From Myxococcales bacterium (GTDB lineage: Bacteria; Myxococcota_A; Polyangia; Haliangiales; Haliangiaceae), in the NCBI GenBank assembly GCA_016707895.1, contig JADJGV010000037.1, forward strand, positions 569,155 through 633,154: a DNA stretch of 64,000 nt. The letters run 5' to 3'. The translations under genes were made by a program, and so were the position numbers. Under the pieces are notes generated by a model. It saw nothing but the letters and a program-made list of their open reading frames with translations. It ran no database searches and had not been told where the DNA came from. Shown here piece by piece: positions 18,267-26,354 of the stretch (the stretch's first letter is position 1; each line of letters starts with the position of its first letter).

Positions 18267-19865
18267 TCACAGCGACATGCCCATGGCGATGCGGATCCCG
18301 CGCGCGTGCTGGAACTCGTCGAGCCGATACGCGATCCAGCCGCCGCCGATCTCGATGGTCCGCCCGCCGGCCGGGACCCGCAGGAAGTAGAGCTGGCGGC
18401 GCTCGGTGTCGACCGCGTCGGCCGCCCCCACGCGGCTCACGTGGGTGTACTCGAAGCGGAACCAGGCGAGCCGGAGCCCGCCGCTGATCAACACGTAGGG
18501 CGCCGCCGGGAGCTCCTCGGCCGTGGTCCCCACCGCGTCGGCGCCGAACCCCGCCGACAGCGTCACGTCGATGGGCAGCCCCAGGCGGAGCCCGGCCCGC
18601 GCCTCGGCGGTCCAGGTCAGCGGCCCGCCCAGCGGGACCAGCTCGCCGCGCAGGTCGAGGCGCAGCGACTTCACGTCACGCTCCCAGCGCGCGCCGACGC
18701 CGAGGCCATACGCGAAGTCACGCCCGATGATGTTGGACTCGAACATCGCAACCTCGAGCTGGGCGGTCGGATGCGCCCACCATCGCCGCGGACGCCGGCG
18801 CGGCCGCGCGGGTACCAGGACATCGGGGGTGATCGCGGGCGGCGGCCCCCCGGTCGCCACCAGCGGCAGGACCGCGGGCGCCACCGCCGCCGCGGCCTTG
18901 GCGGCGACCAGCCTGGCCACCAGCTCGAGGCCGTCGATGAGGCGCTCGTGTTGTGCGTCCGAGTGATCCACGGCGCCGATGTGCGCGATCAGCGCGCCGG
19001 TCGCGACGCGCGCGCACAGGAAGCTCCCGAACACGCCGGCGTCCAGCAGGTAGGGCTCGTAGCCCTGGGCAATCCCGCCGGCGACGTCGAGGAGCTGCGC
19101 CGGGGCGTCGGCGGGGGCGCCGGGGCGCGACGGGCGCGACACCTCGTCGAGCAGCTGCCGCGAGCACGGGCGCGCGTCGGTCCGGAACCTGACCGGCTGC
19201 TGCGGCACCAGGCCGGCCCAGGCGTCCCACCGGGGCTGGGCCGGGCCCGGCATGGACTCGCCCAGCCCGTCCTGTTGCTGGGAGACCAGGGTCGACGGCC
19301 AGGCGGCGGCGGGGACTTCGATCGCCAGCGACGCGAAGGCCAGCTGTCCCGACGGGCTGACCGGGCTGACGCGCGCGACCGCCGCGGCCACCCGCTGCGC
19401 GCCCGCGTCGTCGAGCTGGGCGGCGCCGATCCCGACCGTCAGCGCGACGCCGCTGCGATCGACGCACAGCCGGGTCGTGCCGCCAGCGGCGAGCGCGTGG
19501 GGGCCGTAGCCGACGGCGGTCGCCCAGCGCGGGGCCGGGCCGATGCTCGGGTCGTTCGGGCGCCGCTGGCCACGCTGCCAGTTCGTGGCCAGGTCGGCGC
19601 ATCGCTCGAAGGGGTGCAAGCGGTCCCGCGTGAAGTCGGCGTGGTGGACGATCACGTCGACGCTACCGACGGTGATCCGGTGGCCAGCGCCCGCCGGCGC
19701 GATCCGCCAGGCGGGGTCGGCGTCGAGCCACAGGCCGATCGCGGGCAGGTGGGTGGGGGTGCCGGCCGCCGCCGGCGCCGCGCCAGCTCCGAGCGCCAGG
19801 AGCCAGCCGGCGAGCTGTGCGCCAGCGCGACCGCGCATCGGGCGGGGCCTCGTCGAAGGTGCCAT
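18267..19865 (-). CDS. Outer-membrane beta-barrel-like protein
   Basis: 532 residues from ATG 19865, which lies inside a 44-bp element shared with the gene at 21801; ATG 19838 gives a shorter signal peptide (GRAGAQLAGWLLALGAGAAPAAAG). The N-terminal half (about 40-300) is an unrecognised periplasmic domain with several Cys. The last 200 residues alternate polar and aromatic/hydrophobic residues (FAYGLGVGARWERDV, LRLDLRGELVPLG, VLISGGLRLAWFRFEYTHV), as in transmembrane beta-strands. It is the last gene of the minus-strand run that starts with the sigma-like gene at 22866, and comes directly after the small lipoprotein gene. No function is recognised. Confidence 0.65.
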   Translation of the reverse strand: MAPSTRPRPMRGRAGAQLAGWLLALGAGAAPAAAGTPTHLPAIGLWLDADPAWRIAPAGAGHRITVGSVDVIVHHADFTRDRLHPFERCADLATNWQRGQRRPNDPSIGPAPRWATAVGYGPHALAAGGTTRLCVDRSGVALTVGIGAAQLDDAGAQRVAAAVARVSPVSPSGQLAFASLAIEVPAAAWPSTLVSQQQDGLGESMPGPAQPRWDAWAGLVPQQPVRFRTDARPCSRQLLDEVSRPSRPGAPADAPAQLLDVAGGIAQGYEPYLLDAGVFGSFLCARVATGALIAHIGAVDHSDAQHERLIDGLELVARLVAAKAAAAVAPAVLPLVATGGPPPAITPDVLVPARPRRRPRRWWAHPTAQLEVAMFESNIIGRDFAYGLGVGARWERDVKSLRLDLRGELVPLGGPLTWTAEARAGLRLGLPIDVTLSAGFGADAVGTTAEELPAAPYVLISGGLRLAWFRFEYTHVSRVGAADAVDTERRQLYFLRVPAGGRTIEIGGGWIAYRLDEFQHARGIRIAMGMSL

Positions 19866-19901
19866 GTCCGGACAAGCGGACCGCCGCGGCTCGACGTCAG
19901 G
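19858..19901 (-). repeat. 44-bp start-site element, copy 1
   Basis: On the minus strand the element begins CCTGACGTCGAGCCGCGG, continues through GTCCGCTTGTCCGGAC and ends ATGGCACC, so it includes the start codon of the gene ending at 18267. It is identical to 21794-21837 except for one base. It contains the 10-bp palindrome TGTCCGGACA touching the start codon and a GACGTC palindrome 27 bp upstream of it. It begins right at the stop codon of the gene at 19902. Confidence 0.85.
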
Positions 19902-20291
19902 TCAGCGGCAGCGCAGCACAGAGTCGAGGGTGCAGCCGAGCCCCGCCAGCGCGCCCTCGTAGGCGGTGCGCTGGTCGGGCGTGAGCTTCATGCGCACGCA
20001 CAGGTCGAAGCTCATCGCCGGGCTCGACACGCAAGCCTGCGCGTCGGCGGACCACGCGTCGGCGCCGCACCGCTCGACGGTGACGGCCGCGGCGTCGGCG
20101 TGGGCGGTGACCGGGGCCGTCGGGTCGCGGCCGACCCGGGCGTCGACCATCTCGCCGGCGGTGGCGCAGGTCGGCTGGGCCGGCGCCCGCGCCCACACGT
20201 CGCGCGCGCCGCCACCGGCGCTACCACCGCTCGTGCCGCCGCACCCGACGGTGAGGAGGACGCAACTGAACCAGACGATCGACGTGCGCAT
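19902..20291 (-). CDS. Small cysteine-containing lipoprotein
   Basis: 129 residues starting MRTSIVWFSCVLLTVGCGG, a textbook lipoprotein signal with lipobox LTVGC. The mature protein has five further Cys, including a C-terminal pair (GLGCTLDSVLRC), and an LTPDQRTAYEGAL helix. An AAGGA site lies about 7 nt before ATG 20291. It sits 14 bp downstream of the barrel gene at 20306 in the same transcript direction. The family is unknown; a periplasmic, disulfide-bonded accessory of the neighbouring barrels is a guess. Confidence 0.65.
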   Translation of the reverse strand: MRTSIVWFSCVLLTVGCGGTSGGSAGGGARDVWARAPAQPTCATAGEMVDARVGRDPTAPVTAHADAAAVTVERCGADAWSADAQACVSSPAMSFDLCVRMKLTPDQRTAYEGALAGLGCTLDSVLRCR

Positions 20292-20305
20292 GCGAGTCCT
20301 TTCGA

Positions 20306-21076
20306 TCAACGCGGGAGCGGGCCCAGCACGAACGCCGTGCCGAACGACAGCCAGTAGACGCGCGTGCCCTCCCACTGCTCGGCCTCGACCGCGACGCGGG
20401 TGCCGTAATAGGTGGGGTCGCTGAAGTCGGTGACCCGGTGGCCAACCAGCGCGGCCAGCCGCAGCCGCGGCACCCAGCGGTTGGGGCCGGGCGCGGTCGG
20501 GTCCATGAGGTCGTCGAAGTTGCGGAAGCGGTAGTCGCCGACCACCTCGAGCGTGAGCCGCGGCAGGCGCACCGCCGCGCGGGCGGCGCCGCCGACCACC
20601 AGGCTGAAGCCGAGCCGTTCGGTCAGCACGTCGAAGCCCGCCAGCCCCCACGCCGCGAGCGCGGCGTTGGGCCAGGTCCGGCCCAGGCCGTAGCCGAACT
20701 CGCTGCGCAGCCAGGTGCCGCCGTCGGAGCCGCCGCCGATCTGCAGGTTGAGGGCGATGGCGCTCCACCGCCCGAAGGTCGCGGATGCGTCGAGCTCGAG
20801 GGCGTAGATGCGCTCGGTGGCGTCGACCGCGGCCGGCGCCTCGATCGCGCCGAGCTTCACGGCGGTGGCCATCGTCATCGCGACGTCGCGCGCGCCGCCG
20901 GGCGCCGGCGTCACGCCCGCGCAGAGCTCGAGGTGCGGCAGGTGCTCGCACAGATCGGCGACCGCGACCGGGGCGCCGGGGCCGGCGCTGGCCGCCGGCG
21001 CGCCGGCCGTGCTCGCGACGATCACGGCGATGATCGCGGCGACGATCGCCGCGCCGCGCGCGCGCCGGGCGCTCAC
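20306..21076 (-). CDS. Secreted beta-barrel-like protein
   Basis: 256 residues from GTG 21076, whose GTG overlaps the TGA of the upstream gene (GTGA), so translation is coupled. A long signal (AAIVAAIIAVIVASTAGAPAASA) precedes a small Cys loop (DLCEHLPHLELC) and then a series of amphipathic strands (ALELDASATFGRW, LRSEFGYGLGRTW, LVVGGAARAAVRL, EVVGDYRFRNF) of the kind seen in outer-membrane barrels; the end (YWLSFGTAFVLGPLPR) is also strand-like. Not assignable to a named family. Confidence 0.6.
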   Translation of the reverse strand: MSARRARGAAIVAAIIAVIVASTAGAPAASAGPGAPVAVADLCEHLPHLELCAGVTPAPGGARDVAMTMATAVKLGAIEAPAAVDATERIYALELDASATFGRWSAIALNLQIGGGSDGGTWLRSEFGYGLGRTWPNAALAAWGLAGFDVLTERLGFSLVVGGAARAAVRLPRLTLEVVGDYRFRNFDDLMDPTAPGPNRWVPRLRLAALVGHRVTDFSDPTYYGTRVAVEAEQWEGTRVYWLSFGTAFVLGPLPR

Positions 21077-21801
21077 GAGCACTCCGTGCTCGACGAGCAG
21101 CGCATGCCGAACCGGCCGCTGCTGCAGGTCTCGACCGTGCGGCAGGTGCGCGGCGGCGCGCCGGCCGGCGTCGGCAGCGCCGACGGCGTGTAGTTCAAGA
21201 ACGCGCCGGTGAGGCCGGGCCCCTCGACCGGGCGCGGCCCCTCGTAACAGTCGGTCGGGTTGCAGGCGAACGCCAGCGGCGACGCCCACAGCCACCGGAA
21301 CCGCACCTCGGCGCCGACCGCGGTCAGCGCCACCGGCAGATCGTCCCACCGGGCGTAGGTGGCCGCCAGCGACAGCGTGCCGGTGTTGTACGGCCGGCGG
21401 ATCGCGTCGTAGGCCAGGCCGACCGCGCCGCCGCGCAGCCGGCCGCGCTGGCGCAGCGTCATGCCGTCGCGCGCCAGCGTCCGGACCCAGCCGAGATCAC
21501 CGCTGGCGGTGAGCCCGAGCCGCGACGTCGCCATCAGGTCGAGGCGCGCGTGGACGCCGTCGGCGTCGCTGCGCTCGAGCGGCCCGCCGCGCCGCGTGGT
21601 CGTGGCCAGCCCGCCGTTGACGATCACCGCGCGCTCAGGTGACTCGGCGCCCCAGAACGTGCCGACCGAGGCGCCGGCGACCCAGCCGGTGCCGCGCTGG
21701 CCGTCGAGCGTCTGGCGCTCGGCGCCGACCCAGGCCTCGGCGAAACAGCCGGCGCAGCCGGCGGCGACCAGCAGGGCGCTGGCGATCGATGCGGGTGCCA
21801 T
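21073..21801 (-). CDS. Lipoprotein with beta-barrel-like sequence
   Basis: 242 residues starting MAPASIASALLVAAGCAGC, a signal with lipobox AAGC. The body is rich in alternating strands (GWVAGASVGTFWG, HARLDLMATSRLGLTASGDLGWV, LSLAATYARWDD, EVRFRWLW). The end holds three Cys pairs (CNPTDC, CRTVETC, CSSSTEC). ATG 21801 is within copy 2 of the 44-bp element. It is the first gene of the 16-15-14 block (21801-19902) and lies 48 bp downstream of the sigma-like gene. Outer-membrane location is inferred from composition. Confidence 0.6.
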   Translation of the reverse strand: MAPASIASALLVAAGCAGCFAEAWVGAERQTLDGQRGTGWVAGASVGTFWGAESPERAVIVNGGLATTTRRGGPLERSDADGVHARLDLMATSRLGLTASGDLGWVRTLARDGMTLRQRGRLRGGAVGLAYDAIRRPYNTGTLSLAATYARWDDLPVALTAVGAEVRFRWLWASPLAFACNPTDCYEGPRPVEGPGLTGAFLNYTPSALPTPAGAPPRTCRTVETCSSGRFGMRCSSSTECS

Positions 21802-21837
21802 GTCCGGACAAGCGGACCGCCGCGGCCCGACGTCAGG
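21794..21837 (-). repeat. 44-bp start-site element, copy 2
   Basis: Second copy of the element at 19858-19901 with one mismatch, located 12 bp after the stop of the sigma-like gene and running 8 nt into the next gene. Such conservation of non-coding sequence at two starts, while the proteins themselves differ, points to a shared promoter or operator. Confidence 0.85.
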
Positions 21838-21849
21838 CGCGCGGCGCGA

Positions 21850-22866
21850 TCACCCGAACAGCTCGGGCCAGGCGCCGCGGAACCGCGCCCGCAGGCGGGC
21901 CTGGGCCGCGCGCACCAGCGCCTGGGCGGCGCGGGCGTCGGGCAGCGCCAGCGCGGCGGCGATCGCGTCGAAGCCGGCCTCGTCGAGCCACAGCCGCAGC
22001 GCCGCCTGCATCGGCGGCGGGAACTCGCCGATGTGGGCGGTGATCTCGGTCAGCGCCTGCCGGACCCCGAGCAGCGTCGACAGCGGCGGGCGCTCGCCGC
22101 GCTCGGGCGCGGCGTCGAGGCGCTCGGCGCCGCTGGTGGCGTCGCGCTTGCTCGCGGCCGGCAGCGGCCGGACGGCGAAGCCGCGGGCCGCGATCACCCG
22201 CTCGAGCTCGTCGGCGCGGATCCGCGCCGGCCGGTAGCGCACGGTGAGGCGCGCCGCGGCGGGCTCGTCGTCGACCTCGACGACGCCGTCGAGCGCGGCC
22301 AGCGCGTCGACCAGCGCCCGGCGATCGGCGGCGGTATCGGTGGCGGCGACCTCGGCGGCCCAGCGCGCCACCGCGCGCCAGCCCAGGCGCTGCTTGACGT
22401 GGTCCTTGATCACGAACCGGGTCTGCAGCAGCAGCCAGCCGCGCAGCGGCGTGCCGGTGGTGAGGTCGGCGTCGGCGGCCGGCGCCGGCGGATCGTCGGG
22501 CCCGCCCGCCAGCCGCGCCAGCCGCTCGACCAGCCCGGCCTCGTCGTGCTCGGCGGCCTCGTCGCGGGCGGCGGCCTCGGCCGCGGCGGCGTCGCGCTGG
22601 TAGGCCAGGTAGCGGCGCAGCGCCGCGAAGTCGCGATCGCACAGCCGATCGATCACGTCGACCAGCACCGCGCGCGGCTCGTCCTCGCCGGTGAGCCCGG
22701 TGCGGCGCAGCGCCGGGCTGCGCGCGGCCCAGCGCTCGACGTGCGGCGCGACGTGGATCAGCAGCCGCTGCCACGCGCGCTCGCGGGCGGTCGCCGCCGG
22801 GCCGGCGCAGACCTCCTCGACCAGGGCGTGGCAGGCGCGCTCGAACGCGGCGTCCCAGGCCGGCAT
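21850..22866 (-). CDS. Sigma-factor-like regulator with HMA-like insertion
   Basis: 338 residues from ATG 22866, chosen because TATCAT ends 8 nt upstream; ATG 22884 is the alternative. The first 170 residues resemble sigma region 2 of ECF-like factors (PHVERWAARSPALRR, RDFAALRRYL, then RGWLLLQTRFVIKDHVKQRLG). Residues about 185-235 look like a heavy-metal-associated fold (LVDALAALDGVVEVD, LTVRYRPARIRADELERVI) but without the CXXC metal ligands. The C-terminus has a region-4-like helix-turn-helix (ALRLWLDEAGFDAIAAALAL, AAQALVRAAQARLRARF). It would direct RNA polymerase to a small regulon. It is divergent from a zinc-finger kinase and leads a run of envelope genes that share the 44-bp element. 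Sigma activity is inferred from similarity only. Confidence 0.6.
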   Translation of the reverse strand: MPAWDAAFERACHALVEEVCAGPAATARERAWQRLLIHVAPHVERWAARSPALRRTGLTGEDEPRAVLVDVIDRLCDRDFAALRRYLAYQRDAAAAEAAARDEAAEHDEAGLVERLARLAGGPDDPPAPAADADLTTGTPLRGWLLLQTRFVIKDHVKQRLGWRAVARWAAEVAATDTAADRRALVDALAALDGVVEVDDEPAAARLTVRYRPARIRADELERVIAARGFAVRPLPAASKRDATSGAERLDAAPERGERPPLSTLLGVRQALTEITAHIGEFPPPMQAALRLWLDEAGFDAIAAALALPDARAAQALVRAAQARLRARFRGAWPELFG

Positions 22867-22874
22867 CGGGGGCC

Positions 22875-22880
22875 ATGATA
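22875..22880 (-). promoter_or_regulatory. -10-like TATCAT for the sigma-like gene
   Basis: On the minus strand TATCAT (5 of 6 to TATAAT) ends 8 nt before ATG 22866. It lies in the 71-bp divergent gap with the kinase gene. Confidence 0.45.
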
Positions 22881-22937
22881 CCATCGCGCACGCGGCGGCT
22901 GACGTTCGCTGGTCGCGGTGCCGCTTCGATCTCGGCC

Positions 22938-25900
22938 ATGCCGCATCCGTCCGTGCACGACCTGCTGGCCGCCGACGACCCGGCGGTGGCCGACCACCTC
23001 GCCGGGTGCGCCGCCTGCCGGCGGGTGGTGGCGCGGGCGCGCCCGCTGACCGCGCCGGTCGAGGCGCCGGCGGAGGACGCGCTGCCGCTGGTCGACCCCG
23101 CGGTCTACGAGCGCGTCGACGGCGGCGAGGCCCGGGGCGGCATGGGCCGCACCTACCGCGCGCGCGATCGCCGGATCGGCCGCGAGGTCACGCTCAAGCA
23201 GCCGCTGGGGCCCGCCGAGGTCGCCGACCCGGTGCTGCGCGCGACCCTGCGCGCGCGCTTCGAGCGCGAGGCGCGGCTGACCGCGCGGCTCGAGCACCCG
23301 GCGATCGTCGCGGTCCACGAGGTCGGGCGGTTCGTCGGCGGCGACGTGTTCTACGCGATGCGCCGGGTGCAGGGCGCGCCGCTGGGCGAGTTGATCGCGG
23401 CGCGGCCGCGGCTGGCCGAGCGGCTGGCGCTCCTGCCCAACCTGATCCTGGTGGCCGAGGCGCTGGCCTACGCCCACGGCCAGGGCGTCACCCACCGCGA
23501 CGTGACGCCGGCCAACATCATGATCGGCGCGTTCGGCGAGACGGTGCTGATCGACTGGGGGCTGGCGGCCGACGCCGAAGGGGCAGGCGCGGTCGACGCG
23601 GCGCCGTACCGCGCCGGCGAGCTGCCGCTCACCGCGTACGGCGTCGGCACGCCGGGCTACATGGCGCCCGAGCAGGCGCGCGGCGTGCGCGCCGACGCCC
23701 GCGCCGACGTCTACGCGCTCGGCGCGACGCTGTATCACCTGATCGCCGGGCAGCCGCCGGAGCCCTCGCCGCGGCCGCTGCCGTCGCGTTGCCCCGACGC
23801 GCCGCCGCCGCTGGTCACGTTGATCGCGCGCGCGATGGATCCGGATCCGGCGGCCCGGCCGGCGTCGGCCGCCGAGGTCGCCGCCGAGCTGTCGCGCTTC
23901 ACCGCCGGGCAGCTCATGGCCAGCCACCGCTACTCGCCGGGCGAGCTGGCGCGTTACTACCTGCGGCGCTTCCGGCTGCCGATCGCGATCGGCGGGCTCG
24001 CGCTGGTGGTGGTAGCGGTGATCGGCGGCCTCGCCGTGCGCGGCCTGGCGCGCTCGCGGGCGTCGACCGAGCGCGCCCGCCAGGCGGCCGAGACCAGCGA
24101 GCGCGCCGCGCAGCAGGCGCTGCGCCGGCAGCTCGGCGTCACCGCGGCGCAGCTGGCCGATGAGCCGGCGCGCCGGATCGACGCGCTCGCCGCGGGCGTC
24201 GCCGCGGTCGCGCCCGAGGTCGCGGCCGGCCAGCCGCCGCTCCCCGAGGCGTGGCACGGGCTGGTGGTCGCGCTGGCGGCCGCGCCGATCGCCGCGCCGC
24301 TACCGGGCCGGGTGACGATCAGCAACGCGGCGTTCTCCGCCGACGGCCAGCGGCTGGTCACGGTCGGCATCGATCACCAGCTGCTGCAGTGGGACGCGGC
24401 CACGGGGCGCGCGATCGGCGCGCGGCCGCTGGCGCTGGATCGCCCGCTCACCGTGGCGCTGGCCGCCGCGCCGGCGCGGGCGCTGGTGTGCGGCCTCGAT
24501 CCGGTCGCCGAGCTGCACCCGCTCGACGGTGGCCCCGCCGTGGCGGTGCCGCTCACCGCGCCTGACGCCCGCTGCGCGATCGACGCCGGCGGTCGCGCCG
24601 TGGTGGCCGCCGGGCGCGAGGTGCTGGTCCTCGATCGCGCCGGCGCCGTCGCGCAACGCGGCGCGCTCGACGCCGCGGCGACCGCGCTGGCGATCGCGCC
24701 GGACGGGCTGATCGCGATCGGCACCGTGGCGGGTGCGATCGCGCTGTGGCGCCCCGCGGCCGGCGCGCCGGTGGCCTTCGCCGCGCACGCCGGCGGCACC
24801 CAGGCGCTGCGCTTCGCCGACGGGGGCGGGCGGCTGATCTCGGGCGGCGCCGACGGGCGCGCGCTGGCCTGGCCGATCGCCGGCGATCGCGCCGGCGCCG
24901 CCGAGGTGCTGGTCGACGGCTGGCCCGGGCCGATCTCGATGATCCACGACGGCGGCGGCGGGCGGATCGCGCTCGGGGCGCCGCGCAACCGCACCGATCA
25001 GCGCGCGGTCGACACCGTCCTGATCGACGGCGCGGCGCGGCGCACGCTCGTGGGCCAGTCGGTGGTCGCCGACGGGCGCGGCGACGCTCGGCTGATCGCC
25101 AGCACCACCGTCGATCGGGTGCGGCTGGTCGATCCCGCCGACGGCGGCGACGCGCTGGTGCTGCCGCCGGCGGCGCCGCACGTCGTGGTGCTGGCCCGGT
25201 TCGGCGCGCGGGCGCTGGTCGCCGCGGCCAGCGGCGAGGCGCTGCTGTGGGACCTGCGCAGCGGCGCGGCGAGCGGCACGCTGCTCGGGCACACCGGGTC
25301 GATCGTCGGCGCGGTCGCGCTCGGCGAGACGCTGTGGACCGCCGCCACCGACGGCACCATCCGCGCGTGGTCGCTGCGCGCCGGCGACGCCGACGCCGCG
25401 CCGCGGACCTTCGCGCTGGGCGCCGAGGCGCTCGCGCTCGCCACGACCACGGACGGCGACGCGGCGCTGGTGATCGACACCGACGGTGGGATCTGGCGCC
25501 TCGGCGGGCCCACCGGCGGCGCGGCGCTGGTCCATCGCGATGCTTCGGCCGGCTTCGCCGCGCTCGGGCCCGACGGCGCCACGCTGGTGTTCGGCGGCGC
25601 GGGGGGCCGGGCCACGCTCGCGCCCGCCGGACGCGCGGTGGTCGCGCTGATCGTGCCGGGCGCCGCCGATCTCACCGCCGGGGCGCTCGCGCCCGCCGGC
25701 CGGACGATCGCGGTGGGCGCGGCCGACGGCACGGTCGCGGTGATCGACGCCGCCACCGGCGCGGCGCGCAGTCAGCGGGTGCTCGCGGCCAAGCCCGAGG
25801 CCCGTCCCGTAGGCATCGCGCGGATCGCGTTCACGCCCGACGGCGCGACGCTGATCGTCGGCGACGCGGCGGCGCACGCCTGGCTGGTCGACGCGGCCAC

Positions 25901-26354
25901 GCTCGCGGTGCGCCAGGCGATCGACGCCCGGCTCGGCGGCGCGGCGACCGACGCGCTCCACCGCCGCGGCCTGCAGGTCGGGTTCGCGCCCGACGGCGCG
26001 GTGCACCTGTACCCGCTGGCCGGTGGCGCGCCGACGGTGTTGCGCGGGCACGGCCGCGCGGTGGTGGCGGCGGCGGCCAGCGCCGACGGGGCGCGCCTGG
26101 CCACCGCCGACCTCGACGGCGAGGTCCGGGTGTGGGCGCTGTCCCCGGCGCCGGGCGCGGCGGCCACCCTGGCGCTACCGGGTCGCGGCGCGGTCACGAC
26201 GCTGACGTTCGTCGACGGCGATCGGGCGATCGCGATCGCCGGCGCCAGCGGCGGGCTGCAGATCGTGCCGGTCGATCCGGCGCTGGCCGTGGCCCGGGCC
26301 TGCGCCCGGCTGGCTCACTTCGGGCGCGCCGCCGACGGCTGCGCCAGCCCGTGA
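22938..26354 (+). CDS. Ser/Thr protein kinase with anti-sigma-type zinc finger and WD40-like propeller
   Basis: 1138 residues from ATG 22938. The N-terminus has H20-x3-C24-x2-C27, the zinc-finger pattern of anti-sigma factors. The kinase domain (about 58-325) has GGEARGGMGRTY, K87 (TLKQPL), IDWGLA in place of DFG, and a catalytic loop HRDVTPAN in which Thr replaces the usual Lys two after Asp188. One transmembrane helix (about 350-370, IAIGGLALVVVAVIGGLAV) is followed by a coiled stretch and roughly 650 residues of WD40-like blades (SADGQRLVTVGIDHQLLQWD, DGARLATADLDGEVRVW). It is divergent from the sigma-like gene 71 bp away, so it could hold that factor at the membrane and release it on a signal; that is inference. 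Kinase activity is plausible but the Thr substitution leaves doubt. Confidence 0.9.
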   Translation: MPHPSVHDLLAADDPAVADHLAGCAACRRVVARARPLTAPVEAPAEDALPLVDPAVYERVDGGEARGGMGRTYRARDRRIGREVTLKQPLGPAEVADPVLRATLRARFEREARLTARLEHPAIVAVHEVGRFVGGDVFYAMRRVQGAPLGELIAARPRLAERLALLPNLILVAEALAYAHGQGVTHRDVTPANIMIGAFGETVLIDWGLAADAEGAGAVDAAPYRAGELPLTAYGVGTPGYMAPEQARGVRADARADVYALGATLYHLIAGQPPEPSPRPLPSRCPDAPPPLVTLIARAMDPDPAARPASAAEVAAELSRFTAGQLMASHRYSPGELARYYLRRFRLPIAIGGLALVVVAVIGGLAVRGLARSRASTERARQAAETSERAAQQALRRQLGVTAAQLADEPARRIDALAAGVAAVAPEVAAGQPPLPEAWHGLVVALAAAPIAAPLPGRVTISNAAFSADGQRLVTVGIDHQLLQWDAATGRAIGARPLALDRPLTVALAAAPARALVCGLDPVAELHPLDGGPAVAVPLTAPDARCAIDAGGRAVVAAGREVLVLDRAGAVAQRGALDAAATALAIAPDGLIAIGTVAGAIALWRPAAGAPVAFAAHAGGTQALRFADGGGRLISGGADGRALAWPIAGDRAGAAEVLVDGWPGPISMIHDGGGGRIALGAPRNRTDQRAVDTVLIDGAARRTLVGQSVVADGRGDARLIASTTVDRVRLVDPADGGDALVLPPAAPHVVVLARFGARALVAAASGEALLWDLRSGAASGTLLGHTGSIVGAVALGETLWTAATDGTIRAWSLRAGDADAAPRTFALGAEALALATTTDGDAALVIDTDGGIWRLGGPTGGAALVHRDASAGFAALGPDGATLVFGGAGGRATLAPAGRAVVALIVPGAADLTAGALAPAGRTIAVGAADGTVAVIDAATGAARSQRVLAAKPEARPVGIARIAFTPDGATLIVGDAAAHAWLVDAATLAVRQAIDARLGGAATDALHRRGLQVGFAPDGAVHLYPLAGGAPTVLRGHGRAVVAAAASADGARLATADLDGEVRVWALSPAPGAAATLALPGRGAVTTLTFVDGDRAIAIAGASGGLQIVPVDPALAVARACARLAHFGRAADGCASP

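Noticed and set aside
22938..22971. DNA-binding domain at the kinase N-terminus
   Set aside because: The H-x3-C-x2-C pattern fits an anti-sigma zinc finger and there is no helix-turn-helix.
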